Notes: a model not told the origin generated them from the letters alone. 64,000 nt of DNA from Pacificibacter marinus (GCF_900109555.1 NZ_FNZV01000009.1:91873-155872); one strand, 5' to 3'; positions 38,187 to 46,930 are shown, counted from the first letter of the stretch. Translations and numbers: made by a program.

Positions 38187-39092
38187 ATGCAACGCCCAGA
38201 CACCATCACCCAGCTTGCCGCAGATCTTGTGCGGGTGATTGCCCCCAACCCATCGCCGATGACGTTTTGGGGCACCAACAGTTATATTTTGGGCATGGGA
38301 CGAGAGCGCGTGTTGATTGATCCGGGTCCGATCAGCGGGCCGCATGCGGATGCGTTGCACAGCGTGCTGCCAGACGGGGCGCGGGTGTCGCATATTTTGG
38401 TGACCCATGCGCACAAAGATCACAGCGCAGGCGCACGGCACATGGCGCAGGCCACAGGCGCGCCGATTTATGCCTTTGGCGATGCTTTGGCAGGCCGGTC
38501 TGATACGATGAAGGCTTTGGCTGAGACATTCAATTTGGGGGGTGGCGAAGGTGTTGATCTGGATTTCACGCCTGACATTTGTCTTGGGGATGGTGAGACG
38601 CTTCACACCGCCGCAGGTCAGATCACTGCGCTGCACACCCCTGGGCATATGGGCAATCATTTGTGCTTTGCGTGGCAAGGTCGTTTGTTCAGCGGCGATT
38701 TGATTATGGGCTGGTCCAGTTCGTTGATTTCACCCCCCGATGGAGACGCCGAAACGTTTCGCAGCAGTTGCCAAGCGCTTTTGGCGCGCCGTGACGGCCC
38801 GCTCTATCCTGGGCATGGGGACGCGCTAGAAACCGCCCACGCAAGGATCACATCATTGCTGGATCACCGTGCCCAACGCGAGACCCAAGTTTTACAGGCT
38901 TTGAGCAGCAAAAACAGCACGCTGCCAGAGATCACCCAAGCGGTCTACGGCGATTTAAACCCGTTCACGTTTCAGGCAGCTATGCGCAACACATTCGCCC
39001 ACCTCATTGATCTGCAACAACAATACAAGGTTTCAGCCACACCAAGCTTAAGCGAAACCGCTGTATTTTCCTTGGTAAATGACAAAGTTTAA
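38187..39092 (+). CDS. MBL-fold hydrolase (LACTB2/glyoxalase II-like)
   Basis: 301 residues. The metal motif is THAHKDHSAGARHM (HxHxDH). Further ligands are in LHTPGHMGNH, FSGDLIMG and YPGHGDAL. A C-terminal winged-helix-like part (STLPEITQAVYGDLNPFTFQ) is typical of the LACTB2-type ribonuclease/hydrolase group. The substrate is unknown. AGAGGAA precedes the ATG. It is divergent from the sensor kinase with about 48 bp between starts. Confidence 0.88.
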   Translation: MQRPDTITQLAADLVRVIAPNPSPMTFWGTNSYILGMGRERVLIDPGPISGPHADALHSVLPDGARVSHILVTHAHKDHSAGARHMAQATGAPIYAFGDALAGRSDTMKALAETFNLGGGEGVDLDFTPDICLGDGETLHTAAGQITALHTPGHMGNHLCFAWQGRLFSGDLIMGWSSSLISPPDGDAETFRSSCQALLARRDGPLYPGHGDALETAHARITSLLDHRAQRETQVLQALSSKNSTLPEITQAVYGDLNPFTFQAAMRNTFAHLIDLQQQYKVSATPSLSETAVFSLVNDKV

Positions 39093-39160
39093 AAAAAGTC
39101 GAATTTTGTCACAAATTCCTCTTGCGGCCTCCAAACCCCATGGCTATACAGCCCACACAT

Positions 39161-39235
39161 TCCGGCGTAGCTCAGCGGTAGAGCAGTTGACTGTTAATCA
39201 ATTTGTCGTAGGTTCGATCCCTACCGCCGGAGCCA
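39161..39235 (+). tRNA. tRNA-Asn (anticodon GTT)
   Basis: Acceptor TCCGGCG/CGCCGGA, D arm GCTC...GAGC, anticodon stem-loop TTGACTGTTAATCAA with GTT, T arm with GTTCGATCC, discriminator G and an encoded CCA (39233-39235). The integrase gene starts 133 bp downstream in the same direction, so the 3' end of this tRNA is the likely attB core of the island. Confidence 0.95.
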
Positions 39236-39237
39236 TA

Positions 39238-39299
39238 AACAACTTAAGTTGTTGATATGGATGAGAAAACGAAAGTGGCTCCAACCACTTTCGTTTCTC
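39238..39299 (+). promoter_or_regulatory. Island left end: 16-bp palindrome and long hairpin next to tRNA-Asn
   Basis: AACAACTTAAGTTGTT (39238-39253) is a perfect palindrome. GAGAAAACGAAAGTGG (39263-39278) pairs with CCACTTTCGTTTCTC (39285-39299) with one bulged A and a 6-nt loop. The hairpin may terminate tRNA transcription. The palindrome is a plausible arm-type or excisionase site by position. Both assignments are inference. Confidence 0.55.
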
Positions 39300-39368
39300 C
39301 CCTTAAATTCGTCTCACTGGCGTCTCACAAAGGGTTCACAGGGTACCGATTTTTAGTATTCGTAAGCG

Positions 39369-41426
39369 ATGGCCTCAAATTTGAGGTCCACAGTGACAAA
39401 TCAAAAATACCTCTACTGCAAACGCAATCGCTTCTACTTTCGCCGCCGCATCCCAGGGTTATCCACATTTTTCTCGCCAGTATGCATCACATTGGGGACG
39501 ACAGATCAAAATCTTGCACTTAAATGGATTGAGTGCCTTAAGATGGAGTTCGACCAAATGTTTGATAGTTTTCTTTTGCTTAAACCAGCTTTACCAGACG
39601 ATATTGTGTCTCGGTATTTCGAGCATTACCTCAAAAATTGCATCTCGGAACTGAATCGTCAGGTTAATTTCTCTCGGATGAAGGGTCGGTACTCAGATTT
39701 CAATGAGCGCATACTAAATCTGCTTCCCATTATCTATCAGAGTTTTCTTGAACGCGGTATTCGTAAAAAGTTTCCGATGAATGACATTGATCCAACTTGG
39801 GACAAAGAGACCTTAGATACACTCTTGCATTTGTATGCTGTTGAAGCTCGCAAGGCCTTTTCAAAACCAACTACCGATCGACTGTGCTCCACCTTCACGG
39901 ATTTAACAAATGAAGTCATCAATGACCAAGAACATCTGGCGCAGCTTCGTGGGTCACATTTTCGCGCACGCCTGCAGGCATTGCAAAAGTTTCAATTGGG
40001 ATCCGAGTCCCACGTTGATAATGGTGAACTTAAGACGGTAAGTCATACTAAACATCTGGCAACAGCGTGCGTGGGCACCACCCCCGAAGAGAATCCTGCT
40101 CTGAGTGCCTCACTGCCTGCTGCGCCCTCAGCCATAAGCACCAAAACACCAGAAATACCGCAAAACTTTGGGGCATCCGCCACTTCAAAAAATATATGTA
40201 AGACCATGAAAACTCTTGAAGAGTATTTTTATGACGAACAGGAATACGCTGAACTTGCCACACCAGAAGAATGGTCAAATAATATCGCACATATCTTCTG
40301 GCGATCTGCAGTCGATAACAACATGAGTAATGACGTCAAAAAACAGCGAGGATCAGATATCCGTCGTTTTATGTTTATTACCGGCATTGCCAATGTCACC
40401 GATATTCGTCAGGCGCACTTGGCCCACTGGTCTGATAGCTTGAAGAAGTTCCCTAAAAACTTCTTACGTTCTTCTAAAGATGCACACCGCACAGTTGAAG
40501 AGGTGTACTTGAATGGCAAGCATATGGCAGCCAATGAGCTTGGCTTAGACGCAAGCACGCGTCGGCGTCATGTGAAATCAGTTGAATTGGTGATTGCACG
40601 CGCAAAGGCAGAAGGAATTCCGCTGCCTGATCTCGACACGAAAAACCTGAAGCCGAAAAAGAAATCTTCACGCAACAAACATAAAGCACGTGCTGTTTTT
40701 CGTATAGATGAAGCCCGTAAACTGTTTTCCCACACGATTTGGACAGGAGCGCACTCGGCGGGGCGCCGCCACGAGCAGGGCACAACCGTTGTGCAAGATG
40801 GAAAATACTGGATTCCGCTCATCTTGGCTTATACTGGCGCAAGACGGGCTGAGATTTCGGGTATGTTGGCGTCAGACGTTCAGGTCATAGAAGGCATCCC
40901 TGCCCTCGTGATCCAGTCCAACGTCTACCGCGGCATCAAAGGTGAAGCGGCGGACATCAACGAAGATGATAAGTTGACGCGCGTCGTGCCTATTCATTCC
41001 CATCTGATAGAACTTGGCTTTCTTGAATATGCCGGTTCAATCGCCAAGAAGGGTCACAAGCTACTATTTCCCGATGTTGTACCTGTACCACGAAAAGGAT
41101 CTAAGCGCTCAAAAGCCGAAGATCCTGCATTGTCGGTAGAAAAATTCGGGGAACGTTTTGATGACGCTTGGCGCAAAGCAATGAATATTTCATTAGATGA
41201 TAACCCGCGCAAACTTTGCATTCATAGCCTCAGACATTACGTCAACCACACCTTGTTGCACTGCAATGATGTACTTGGGGTTACGCGGACTGACTTGGTG
41301 GGCCACATCGATAATGATGAGAAAGAAGGGACCAACACATCCACATATCGCGACGAAACACCACTCAGCGTTAAGCGGGAGGCAATTGAGAAACTGCCGC
41401 GGTTAATGTCAGTATATCACACGTAG
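39369..41426 (+). CDS. Tyrosine site-specific integrase of the tRNA-Asn island
   Basis: 685 residues. The N-terminus (SNLRSTVTNQKYLYCKRNRF, YFRRRIP) resembles the DUF6538-type start of large Rhodobacteraceae integrases. The middle holds a SAM-like core-binding region (about 305-400). The catalytic domain has YTGARRAEISGM (first Arg, about 490), HSLRHYVNHTLL (H-x-x-R, about 618) and a terminal Tyr in STYRDET (about 658). All catalytic residues expected are present, so it is probably active. It inserts the element at the adjacent tRNA-Asn. The matching right-hand tRNA fragment is not in the window, so the island is longer than 24 kb. Confidence 0.92.
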   Translation: MASNLRSTVTNQKYLYCKRNRFYFRRRIPGLSTFFSPVCITLGTTDQNLALKWIECLKMEFDQMFDSFLLLKPALPDDIVSRYFEHYLKNCISELNRQVNFSRMKGRYSDFNERILNLLPIIYQSFLERGIRKKFPMNDIDPTWDKETLDTLLHLYAVEARKAFSKPTTDRLCSTFTDLTNEVINDQEHLAQLRGSHFRARLQALQKFQLGSESHVDNGELKTVSHTKHLATACVGTTPEENPALSASLPAAPSAISTKTPEIPQNFGASATSKNICKTMKTLEEYFYDEQEYAELATPEEWSNNIAHIFWRSAVDNNMSNDVKKQRGSDIRRFMFITGIANVTDIRQAHLAHWSDSLKKFPKNFLRSSKDAHRTVEEVYLNGKHMAANELGLDASTRRRHVKSVELVIARAKAEGIPLPDLDTKNLKPKKKSSRNKHKARAVFRIDEARKLFSHTIWTGAHSAGRRHEQGTTVVQDGKYWIPLILAYTGARRAEISGMLASDVQVIEGIPALVIQSNVYRGIKGEAADINEDDKLTRVVPIHSHLIELGFLEYAGSIAKKGHKLLFPDVVPVPRKGSKRSKAEDPALSVEKFGERFDDAWRKAMNISLDDNPRKLCIHSLRHYVNHTLLHCNDVLGVTRTDLVGHIDNDEKEGTNTSTYRDETPLSVKREAIEKLPRLMSVYHT

Positions 41427-41714
41427 ATATGAGCGAGCGCCCCTTTCCTGCCTTTCACTGATGGCGCCTACGGTAGTGTGGCTGCGGTTTCCCATGTGTG
41501 AGACGAGGATCGGAGCTGTCCAAATGACCGGCTTGAACCTTATCAAAAGTGGGGGCTTTCAGGCGTTGCCTGAGCCCGATTGATTTGGTGTGTACACGTC
41601 CAATGGAACTTTGTTAGAATCGTCGGATAAAACACTGAAAAAATTACGCAATAACATTCACACCACTTGCGTCTTCTGAATTGGAAAAGCAAAGTGGATT
41701 AACAGACCTGATTT

Positions 41715-44700
41715 TTGAGATATGCAATGACAGGACCTCTCGACGCTATCTTGTGCTATTGGCGCACATCTCTTGCAGATGGAGCTCTTGGAGAGGGCAG
41801 TTACAGCCATCGAGATCGAAATCGCTTTATAGAGGTGTCGCCCGAAAGTTTGCGTGATGGACGCTTGCCAACCACCTCAATCAATAAGCTTTTCAAGGAT
41901 CGGCCGCGCGCACAAACAATCGGTGTTCGCTTATGGCCCCTTGTCGTGGCACGGCGCACATCCCACGGTTCTGGTGTCCGAGATGGTCGTCCCGATCTTG
42001 TCGGCCCAGTCGTGACCGAAGCCGTGATCGATCGAGAGGGATGCATTCTTCCTCAGCGCAGCACCATCGCCCGAGATGTTCTGACGCCGCTGCCCTCCGA
42101 TGCATTTTCAATTGGACAGGTCGCAACACTAGACGATTTTCTGACGACTGATCCACTGCATCTGCAAAACCCATATGACTGGGCAGGATATTTGGCCCAC
42201 AGTCGTAAGATGCTCGACGCCGTAACGCAGGGATGGCCAGAGGGCGATGAACATTACCGACCCGCAGGATATGGTTTTTTGGAACCAGCGGAGGATGCCG
42301 CTGTGACTGTGCGCAGCAACCTTGATCTCTACGATAAAGTTCTCACAGACAAGCCCAACACCCCTTTGCTTGAGAATTTTGCAGCCCCACGAAAAACTTC
42401 TGCCGTCGACCCTATGGTTGAACGGGCACTGTCTAGGCGTCTTGGCCATTCGAATCCAGATTTCCCACTGGCGGCACAACAAAGACAAGTTTTGGCTTGG
42501 CTCGATGCAGCACAGACAGGTGAAGTGATCGCGGTCAATGGCCCACCAGGCACAGGCAAGACAACCATGCTCTTGTCGGCTGTGGCGGGGCTTTGGGTAC
42601 GTGCAGCCCTCGAAGGTGGCGCCCCACCTGTGATTGTGGCCGCCTCCTCAAACAATCAGGCGGTCACGAATATCATTGATGCCTTTGGTCAAGACTTTGC
42701 GACAGGCGCAGGACCTTTTGCAGGCCGTTGGCTTCCTGAAGTTGATAGCTACGGAATTTTTCTTCCCGCGAACTCGCGCAGACGGGAGGCCGCAGAAAAA
42801 TATCAAACCGAGGAGTTCCAAACCCGTATGGAAACCGTCGATGTCTTCGAGGCGTCGAAAGTGGCGTGGCTGACCTCGGCCCGTGCTGCGTTCCCAGATA
42901 TAATCGGGGGCATCACAGAGTTCGTTGAGGCCCTACGACAGTCCATAATGGCCTCTGTTAAAAAACTTAACGATGCGGACCTCAGCCTCGAGCGTTTGGT
43001 CGAGGCCACAGTCATGGCTAACCCCCTCGGCCCTGACCCGCAGGCCACAGAGCAACATGCAAAAGCGCTGGTTGAAGAAAAATCTGTGGAAGCTCACGCA
43101 TTGCGCAACTATCGCGCCGCATTTGATCACCACATTGCAGCGGAATCGAGTTTGACTGCAGTCTTCAGCTTTATTCCTTCTGTTGAACGAAAGCGTACCC
43201 TGAGAACACGGATAGCCTTGTCAGGGCTTCAAGGAATTGAAAACCTTAACCGCGTCGAAGACATTGATCGCCATCTTTTAAAACAGACATCAACCGCAGA
43301 CGCAGACCTTGCAACCAGTGAGGATACTCTCAGGAAAATCAAGTCGCTGCGTGCGGCATTCGCCTGTGCCGAAGCGGAAAATCAGGCAATGCTGGAGAGG
43401 TTGGGCGGAGAAGATGGGCTTGAGGATCATCTCGACCTTGGCATGCGGTTCGACATGTTCCGCCTTGCCACCCATTATTGGGAAGGGCGTTGGCTCTTGG
43501 CAATGGAAGAGGATCTTGCTGAGATTGCCGTCTCGGCCAACAAAAGAGGCAAAGCAACACTCGTGCCCCGCTGGCATCGACGTATGATGCTCACGCCTTG
43601 CGCTGTTTCTACATTTGCGACCCTACCGACAAAACTTGCTTACAGCAGGCGCAGTGGTGGGAAATGGGCCAACGAATATCTTTATAATTTCATCGACCTG
43701 TTGATAATAGATGAGGCGGGACAAGTCCTGCCCGAGGTTGCAGGTGCGGCCTTTTCGCTTGCAAAGCGCGCTCTGGTGATCGGAGACACACGACAAATCG
43801 AACCCATCTCATCCCTGCCCCGATCGGTCGACATTGGAAATCTGCGCAAAACGAAATTCTTGTCTGAAACCGAAGGGTTTCAATCGCTAAAGTCCACCGC
43901 CTTTTGCAGCACGTCAGGAAGCGCAATGCGCTTAGCCCAAGCGGCTTGCCAAGTTTCGCCATGGCCGGACCTAGATCAGGGGCTTTGGCTATTTGAGCAT
44001 CGACGCTGCCACGACGAAATCATCAGCTTTAGCAATGCCCTTTGTTACAAAGGGAAACTGCGCCCAATGCGAGGTGCGGTCCCGAGTGATGCCCTTTTGC
44101 CCGCTATGGGCTATGTCCATGTCGACGGGCGTGCGATCCGTTCAGGGAACAGTCGCATCAACCCAACAGAAGCGCAGACGATCGCTGCTTGGATCGCCGA
44201 AAATCGCGAAGCTCTTGAAGAAAAATACAACCGCCCCATCGAACAGATCGTCGGGATTGTCACACCATTTGGTGCGCAAGTCCGCACATTACGTGCGGCC
44301 TGTTCCGCTCAGAAAATCTCAACTTTGGGTCGCGACGGTATGACGATTGGCACAGTCCATGCCCTGCAAGGTGCAGAAAGGCCTGTCGTGATCTTTTCTT
44401 CTGTTTATTCGAAACACGCCGATGGTGGTTTTATCGATGCCTCACCCAGCATGTTGAACGTGACTGTATCACGAGCGAAAGACAGCTTCTTGCTGTTTGG
44501 GGATATGGATCTTTTGGCCAGCGCCACACCTGGCTCTCCGCGTGCGCTGCTGTCCGCGTTTCTGGATCGCCCGGGACGGGATCTCGACTTTGAGCCCATG
44601 CCACGACTTGATCTGCAAGAACGCAACAGCGAGATTCAAAGCCTGCGTGATGCTGTCGAACACGATGCCTTTATTCAAAAAATACTCTCGGGCGAGGGAC

Positions 44701-45098
44701 AAAAATATTTAATCGTAAGCCCTTGGATAAAACTGCGCACAATGAAGCGCACCGGTATCCTAAAGGCTCTGAAAACGGCCACTGAACGTGGCGCAACCAT
44801 CGATATTTATGCCGACCCTCTGCTCAATGCCAGCCTGACAGCAAGTGGTGCAACTCAGATCGACGAAGCTGACAGTGCACTTAGAGATATTGGCGTCTCA
44901 CTTCACCGCCTCGAAAAATTACACAGCAAGATTGTGGCAGTAGATGATGATCTTCTTTGCGTAGGGTCCTTCAACTGGCTCAGCGCAGACCGCGAAGGGC
45001 AATACATGCGCCATGAAACCTCATATGTTTACCGTGGAGCACACGTTGAAGAAGAAATCCGCGTCACTACAGATGACCTAAAGCGGCGGAAAAAATAG
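41715..45098 (+). CDS. mkoC: UPF1-like SF1 helicase fused to a PLD nuclease: MkoC-like (Mokosh type II defence)
   Basis: 1127 residues. An unassigned N-terminal 240 residues precede a split COG1112-type helicase: Walker A NGPPGTGKTTM (about 275), a long helical insert (about 350-620), IDLLIIDEAGQVLPEV (Walker B, about 660), GDTRQIEPISS (motif III) and MLNVTVSRAKDSFLLFGD (motif VI region, about 910). The C-terminus carries one phospholipase-D half-site, LHSKIVAVDDD...GSFNWLS (HxK...GSxN, about 1070). Helicase plus PLD in one chain is the layout described for Mokosh type II, an anti-phage system. Activity here is inferred. It stands alone in a 288-bp-flanked slot and overlaps the convergent KfrA-like gene by 70 bp. 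Confidence 0.82.
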   Translation: MRYAMTGPLDAILCYWRTSLADGALGEGSYSHRDRNRFIEVSPESLRDGRLPTTSINKLFKDRPRAQTIGVRLWPLVVARRTSHGSGVRDGRPDLVGPVVTEAVIDREGCILPQRSTIARDVLTPLPSDAFSIGQVATLDDFLTTDPLHLQNPYDWAGYLAHSRKMLDAVTQGWPEGDEHYRPAGYGFLEPAEDAAVTVRSNLDLYDKVLTDKPNTPLLENFAAPRKTSAVDPMVERALSRRLGHSNPDFPLAAQQRQVLAWLDAAQTGEVIAVNGPPGTGKTTMLLSAVAGLWVRAALEGGAPPVIVAASSNNQAVTNIIDAFGQDFATGAGPFAGRWLPEVDSYGIFLPANSRRREAAEKYQTEEFQTRMETVDVFEASKVAWLTSARAAFPDIIGGITEFVEALRQSIMASVKKLNDADLSLERLVEATVMANPLGPDPQATEQHAKALVEEKSVEAHALRNYRAAFDHHIAAESSLTAVFSFIPSVERKRTLRTRIALSGLQGIENLNRVEDIDRHLLKQTSTADADLATSEDTLRKIKSLRAAFACAEAENQAMLERLGGEDGLEDHLDLGMRFDMFRLATHYWEGRWLLAMEEDLAEIAVSANKRGKATLVPRWHRRMMLTPCAVSTFATLPTKLAYSRRSGGKWANEYLYNFIDLLIIDEAGQVLPEVAGAAFSLAKRALVIGDTRQIEPISSLPRSVDIGNLRKTKFLSETEGFQSLKSTAFCSTSGSAMRLAQAACQVSPWPDLDQGLWLFEHRRCHDEIISFSNALCYKGKLRPMRGAVPSDALLPAMGYVHVDGRAIRSGNSRINPTEAQTIAAWIAENREALEEKYNRPIEQIVGIVTPFGAQVRTLRAACSAQKISTLGRDGMTIGTVHALQGAERPVVIFSSVYSKHADGGFIDASPSMLNVTVSRAKDSFLLFGDMDLLASATPGSPRALLSAFLDRPGRDLDFEPMPRLDLQERNSEIQSLRDAVEHDAFIQKILSGEGQKYLIVSPWIKLRTMKRTGILKALKTATERGATIDIYADPLLNASLTASGATQIDEADSALRDIGVSLHRLEKLHSKIVAVDDDLLCVGSFNWLSADREGQYMRHETSYVYRGAHVEEEIRVTTDDLKRRKK

Positions 45099-45739
45099 AC
45101 GACGATCGGTACACAACGAGACAGGAACAGGAGCCTTACGGGCATGTCATCCTCGTCATAAGGAACCCAATAGTTCAGGCCATCGCTATAGGCCTTCTGA
45201 GCAATTTTCATACATGATTTTTGATGCTTGGCTTTCATGCGCGTCATCTGCTCGCCTGCAGCATTTTGTGCAGTGGCTGTTGCCTCATGAGCTGCCCCGA
45301 TAGCTTTCTCATGCTTGGTGACCTCATCGCGTGCCGAAATCAATTCAGTTTTAAGTTCAGTGACATGTGCTTTAAGTGCAGATACTTCTTCCTCCTGAGC
45401 ATGCAGCGCCTGAGTGATTGCCTTGTGTATCATTGAAATTAGAGGAACCAACACCTCTTCGCGACCAGGAATAAGCTTCTCAATATCCGCCAAGAGAGCG
45501 CTGGCGAAGTTCTGCGTTTTCGTCATATCCGTTTCCTGATGTCCCACAGATCCAGATGCGGATTCAGGCTCGCTTGAAGCGCGCACCAATTTAAACGCAG
45601 CTGCAATCCTGTCATTTCCAGCACCACCAGGGAGTGCCGCCCGCACTTCGCGATAGATCGGTTTCTTGCCCATCTGCTGGGTGAGTTTCTTGATCGTCTC
45701 CGCGATATATTGAAGGCTATGATTGTAATTCCGCGCCAT
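45029..45739 (-). CDS. KfrA-like DNA-binding coiled-coil protein
   Basis: 236 residues. Residues 1-55 (ETIKKLTQQMGKKPIYREVRAAL, DRIAAAFKLVR) match the KfrA_N pattern of plasmid coiled-coil DNA-binding proteins. Residues 80-190 are helical with a heptad-rich stretch (EVSALKAHVTELKTELISAR). The last about 25 residues are antisense to the mkoC 3' end and unlike the rest, so the native C-terminus may have been replaced when mkoC arrived. KfrA-type proteins help plasmid maintenance. The ATG lies one base after the stop of a truncated upstream gene. Confidence 0.7.
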   Translation of the reverse strand: MARNYNHSLQYIAETIKKLTQQMGKKPIYREVRAALPGGAGNDRIAAAFKLVRASSEPESASGSVGHQETDMTKTQNFASALLADIEKLIPGREEVLVPLISMIHKAITQALHAQEEEVSALKAHVTELKTELISARDEVTKHEKAIGAAHEATATAQNAAGEQMTRMKAKHQKSCMKIAQKAYSDGLNYWVPYDEDDMPVRLLFLSRCVPIVVYFFRRFRSSVVTRISSSTCAPR

Positions 45740-45740
45740 T

Positions 45741-46007
45741 TCAAACTCCCTGTTTCGTTATCGATGTAGCTAAATATGTCTTAATTTTCTCAAACAAAGG
45801 AAAATCTGCAGCATCGGGAAAGTTATCCACATTTGCGTGGTCTGCTTCGAATTTCTGGGGTTTTATCCTCCCGTGATCATTTTGCGCCTCGAACACGGGG
45901 CCGACATCAAGATCGATTACTTGCGCCCTCGCCCAGTTTTGTGAACTTTCAGGGCAGTCAAAAGTTCTCGCATAGAGCTCAGCGGTGAGAGGCTGGTAAG
46001 GCCAAGG
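45741..46007 (-). pseudogene. 5'-truncated gene upstream of the KfrA-like gene
   Basis: An 89-codon open frame on the minus strand reads PWPYQPLTAELYARTFDCPE, then QNWARAQVIDLDVGPVFEAQ and a tail ending ATSITKQGV. Its stop is one base before the KfrA-like ATG, as in an operon. It has no start codon; a TAA at 46008-46010 and the foreign primase-helicase fragment mark the break. It is the C-terminal end of a lost larger gene, family not recognised. Confidence 0.6.
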
Positions 46008-46009
46008 TT

Positions 46010-46047
46010 ACGGTCCGACCACACCGGCGTCGGAATGAACGACGTCA
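46010..46047 (-). pseudogene. 38-bp scar copied from the helicase-like gene at 53316-55256
   Basis: This stretch (beginning ACGGTCCGACC) matches about 53970-54007 inside the helicase-like gene with three mismatches in 38 bases. In that gene the region encodes TTPVWSDRVLG on the minus strand. It sits exactly between the truncated gene and the left copy of the 103-bp repeat, so it marks a recombination junction. Confidence 0.75.
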
Positions 46048-46149
46048 AGGTGTAGTACTGTAGTGATTTAGTGTTTTTGAGGGATAAGAAAAATTAAATA
46101 AGTTTAGATGAAGTGGGACCGTGACTGAAAACCACTGCATCACCTCCCT
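46047..46149 (+). repeat. 103-bp direct repeat, left copy
   Basis: Starts AAGGTGTAGTACTGTAGTGA and runs through AGTTTAGATGAAGTGGGACC to TCCCT. It matches 56215-56317 in the same orientation with about ten mismatches. It encodes nothing obvious and is AT-rich. It could be an IS end, an attachment site or a non-autonomous element; see the findings. Confidence 0.85.
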
Positions 46150-46189
46150 GCTATTCATTCCCCTGCCGCATCCAACAAGGGGCAGTTCA

Positions 46190-46370
46190 GACACCAGATT
46201 TTGCGTCGAGGCATCAAAGGAATCCATCGCGAAATACGGCAGGCCCGAAACCGAGAATGCCGAACAAGGATCCCTGTTCGCTGATGCAGCTTGGATCGCG
46301 CCTTTAACCCAGACGGCTGCTAAGACCCTAGATGGATGGCCGAAATTGATATCTCAACGACATCTGCGCC
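46190..46370 (+). pseudogene. Degenerate IS3-family transposase fragment (plus strand)
   Basis: Translated, the region reads CVEASKESIAKYGRPETENA, EQGSLFADAAW and, after a frameshift near 46330, MDGRN-stop-YLNDICAEQAW. This parallels the IS3 OrfB stretch EAIAKYG.PEI.NTDQGSQFT.FAW ... MDGRGR.LDNIF.ERLW, including the second catalytic Asp region. Frameshift and stop codon show it is dead. Confidence 0.78.
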
Positions 46371-46560
46371 GAACAGGCGTGGTTTGTGGATGACGTGAAC
46401 TTAGTCACATCCTGACGCCTGCAATGCGAGGTCCCGCGCATTTATCACACATTGCTCGTCATGTCGGAGCAAAGCTTCCATAAGATGATGTAGCGGCTGT
46501 AGTCATCCACGATTGTGCTGAGATAGAACCAACCCCATAGGGACAACCTTTGAGACCGAG
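46371..46560 (-). pseudogene. Degenerate integrase-core transposase fragment (minus strand)
   Basis: The minus-strand translation reads LSLWGWFYLSTIVDDYSRYI, ILWKLCSDMTSNV, then (frameshift) ARDLALQASGCD-stop-VHVIHKPR. This is the rve-domain signature WGWYYLST.LDDYSRYI..W of IS3-like transposases. It abuts the plus-strand fragment head-to-head at about 46370, so two different IS relics meet here. Confidence 0.78.
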
Positions 46561-46580
46561 CGCAGCGGTATTGGGCCGGC

Positions 46581-46930
46581 GTCACAGAAAATGTCACAGG
46601 CGACCATTTTTGAAAATATTCGTAAGTGTCTGATATATATAGTATATTTTTTAATTTAAAACTTAGATAAAAGCCACTGTGACACGGTAATTGTTTAATA
46701 TCAATGAGTTAACCGTTGTCACATGTCACACCAAAATATGAGTTCATGTGCGTGCGCGTGTATGCGTGTGTACATGCGCGCGCGTGTGTGTATGCGTGCA
46801 TGAACACTATTCTGTATTTCTTGTAATACTGTGACAAACATATAAATATATATAATTTTCATATAGTTACGTGTCACAAAATTTGTCACAACGATGTCAC
46901 AGAGCGTGACAAAACACCCAAAACTGTGAC
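46581..46930. repeat. Iteron-like cluster of TGTCAC/GTGACA sites
   Basis: TGTCAC or its complement occurs at about 46593, 46680, 46717, 46724, 46831, 46872, 46884, 46895, 46906 and 46925, with GTCACA also at 46581. The sites at 46872, 46884, 46895 and 46906 are 11-12 bp apart, one helical turn. The region is AT-rich between sites and contains no gene. It resembles a replication origin with iterons or an operator array. It lies between IS relics and a small ORF and is not coding (stop-rich in all frames apart from an unconvincing 73-codon frame). Confidence 0.7.
46745..46802. repeat. 58-bp perfect alternating purine-pyrimidine tract
   Basis: Every step from 46745 to 46802 is pyrimidine-purine (CATGTGCGTGCGCGTG and so on, rich in CG and TG/CA). 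Such tracts readily form left-handed Z-DNA under negative supercoiling. It lies in the centre of the TGTCAC cluster and is flanked by AT-rich DNA. Confidence 0.9.

Noticed and set aside
38139..38678. Long N-terminal extension of the sensor kinase frame
   Set aside because: Antisense to the MBL-fold gene; the kinase starts normally at MVFSWLKKYMPRG.
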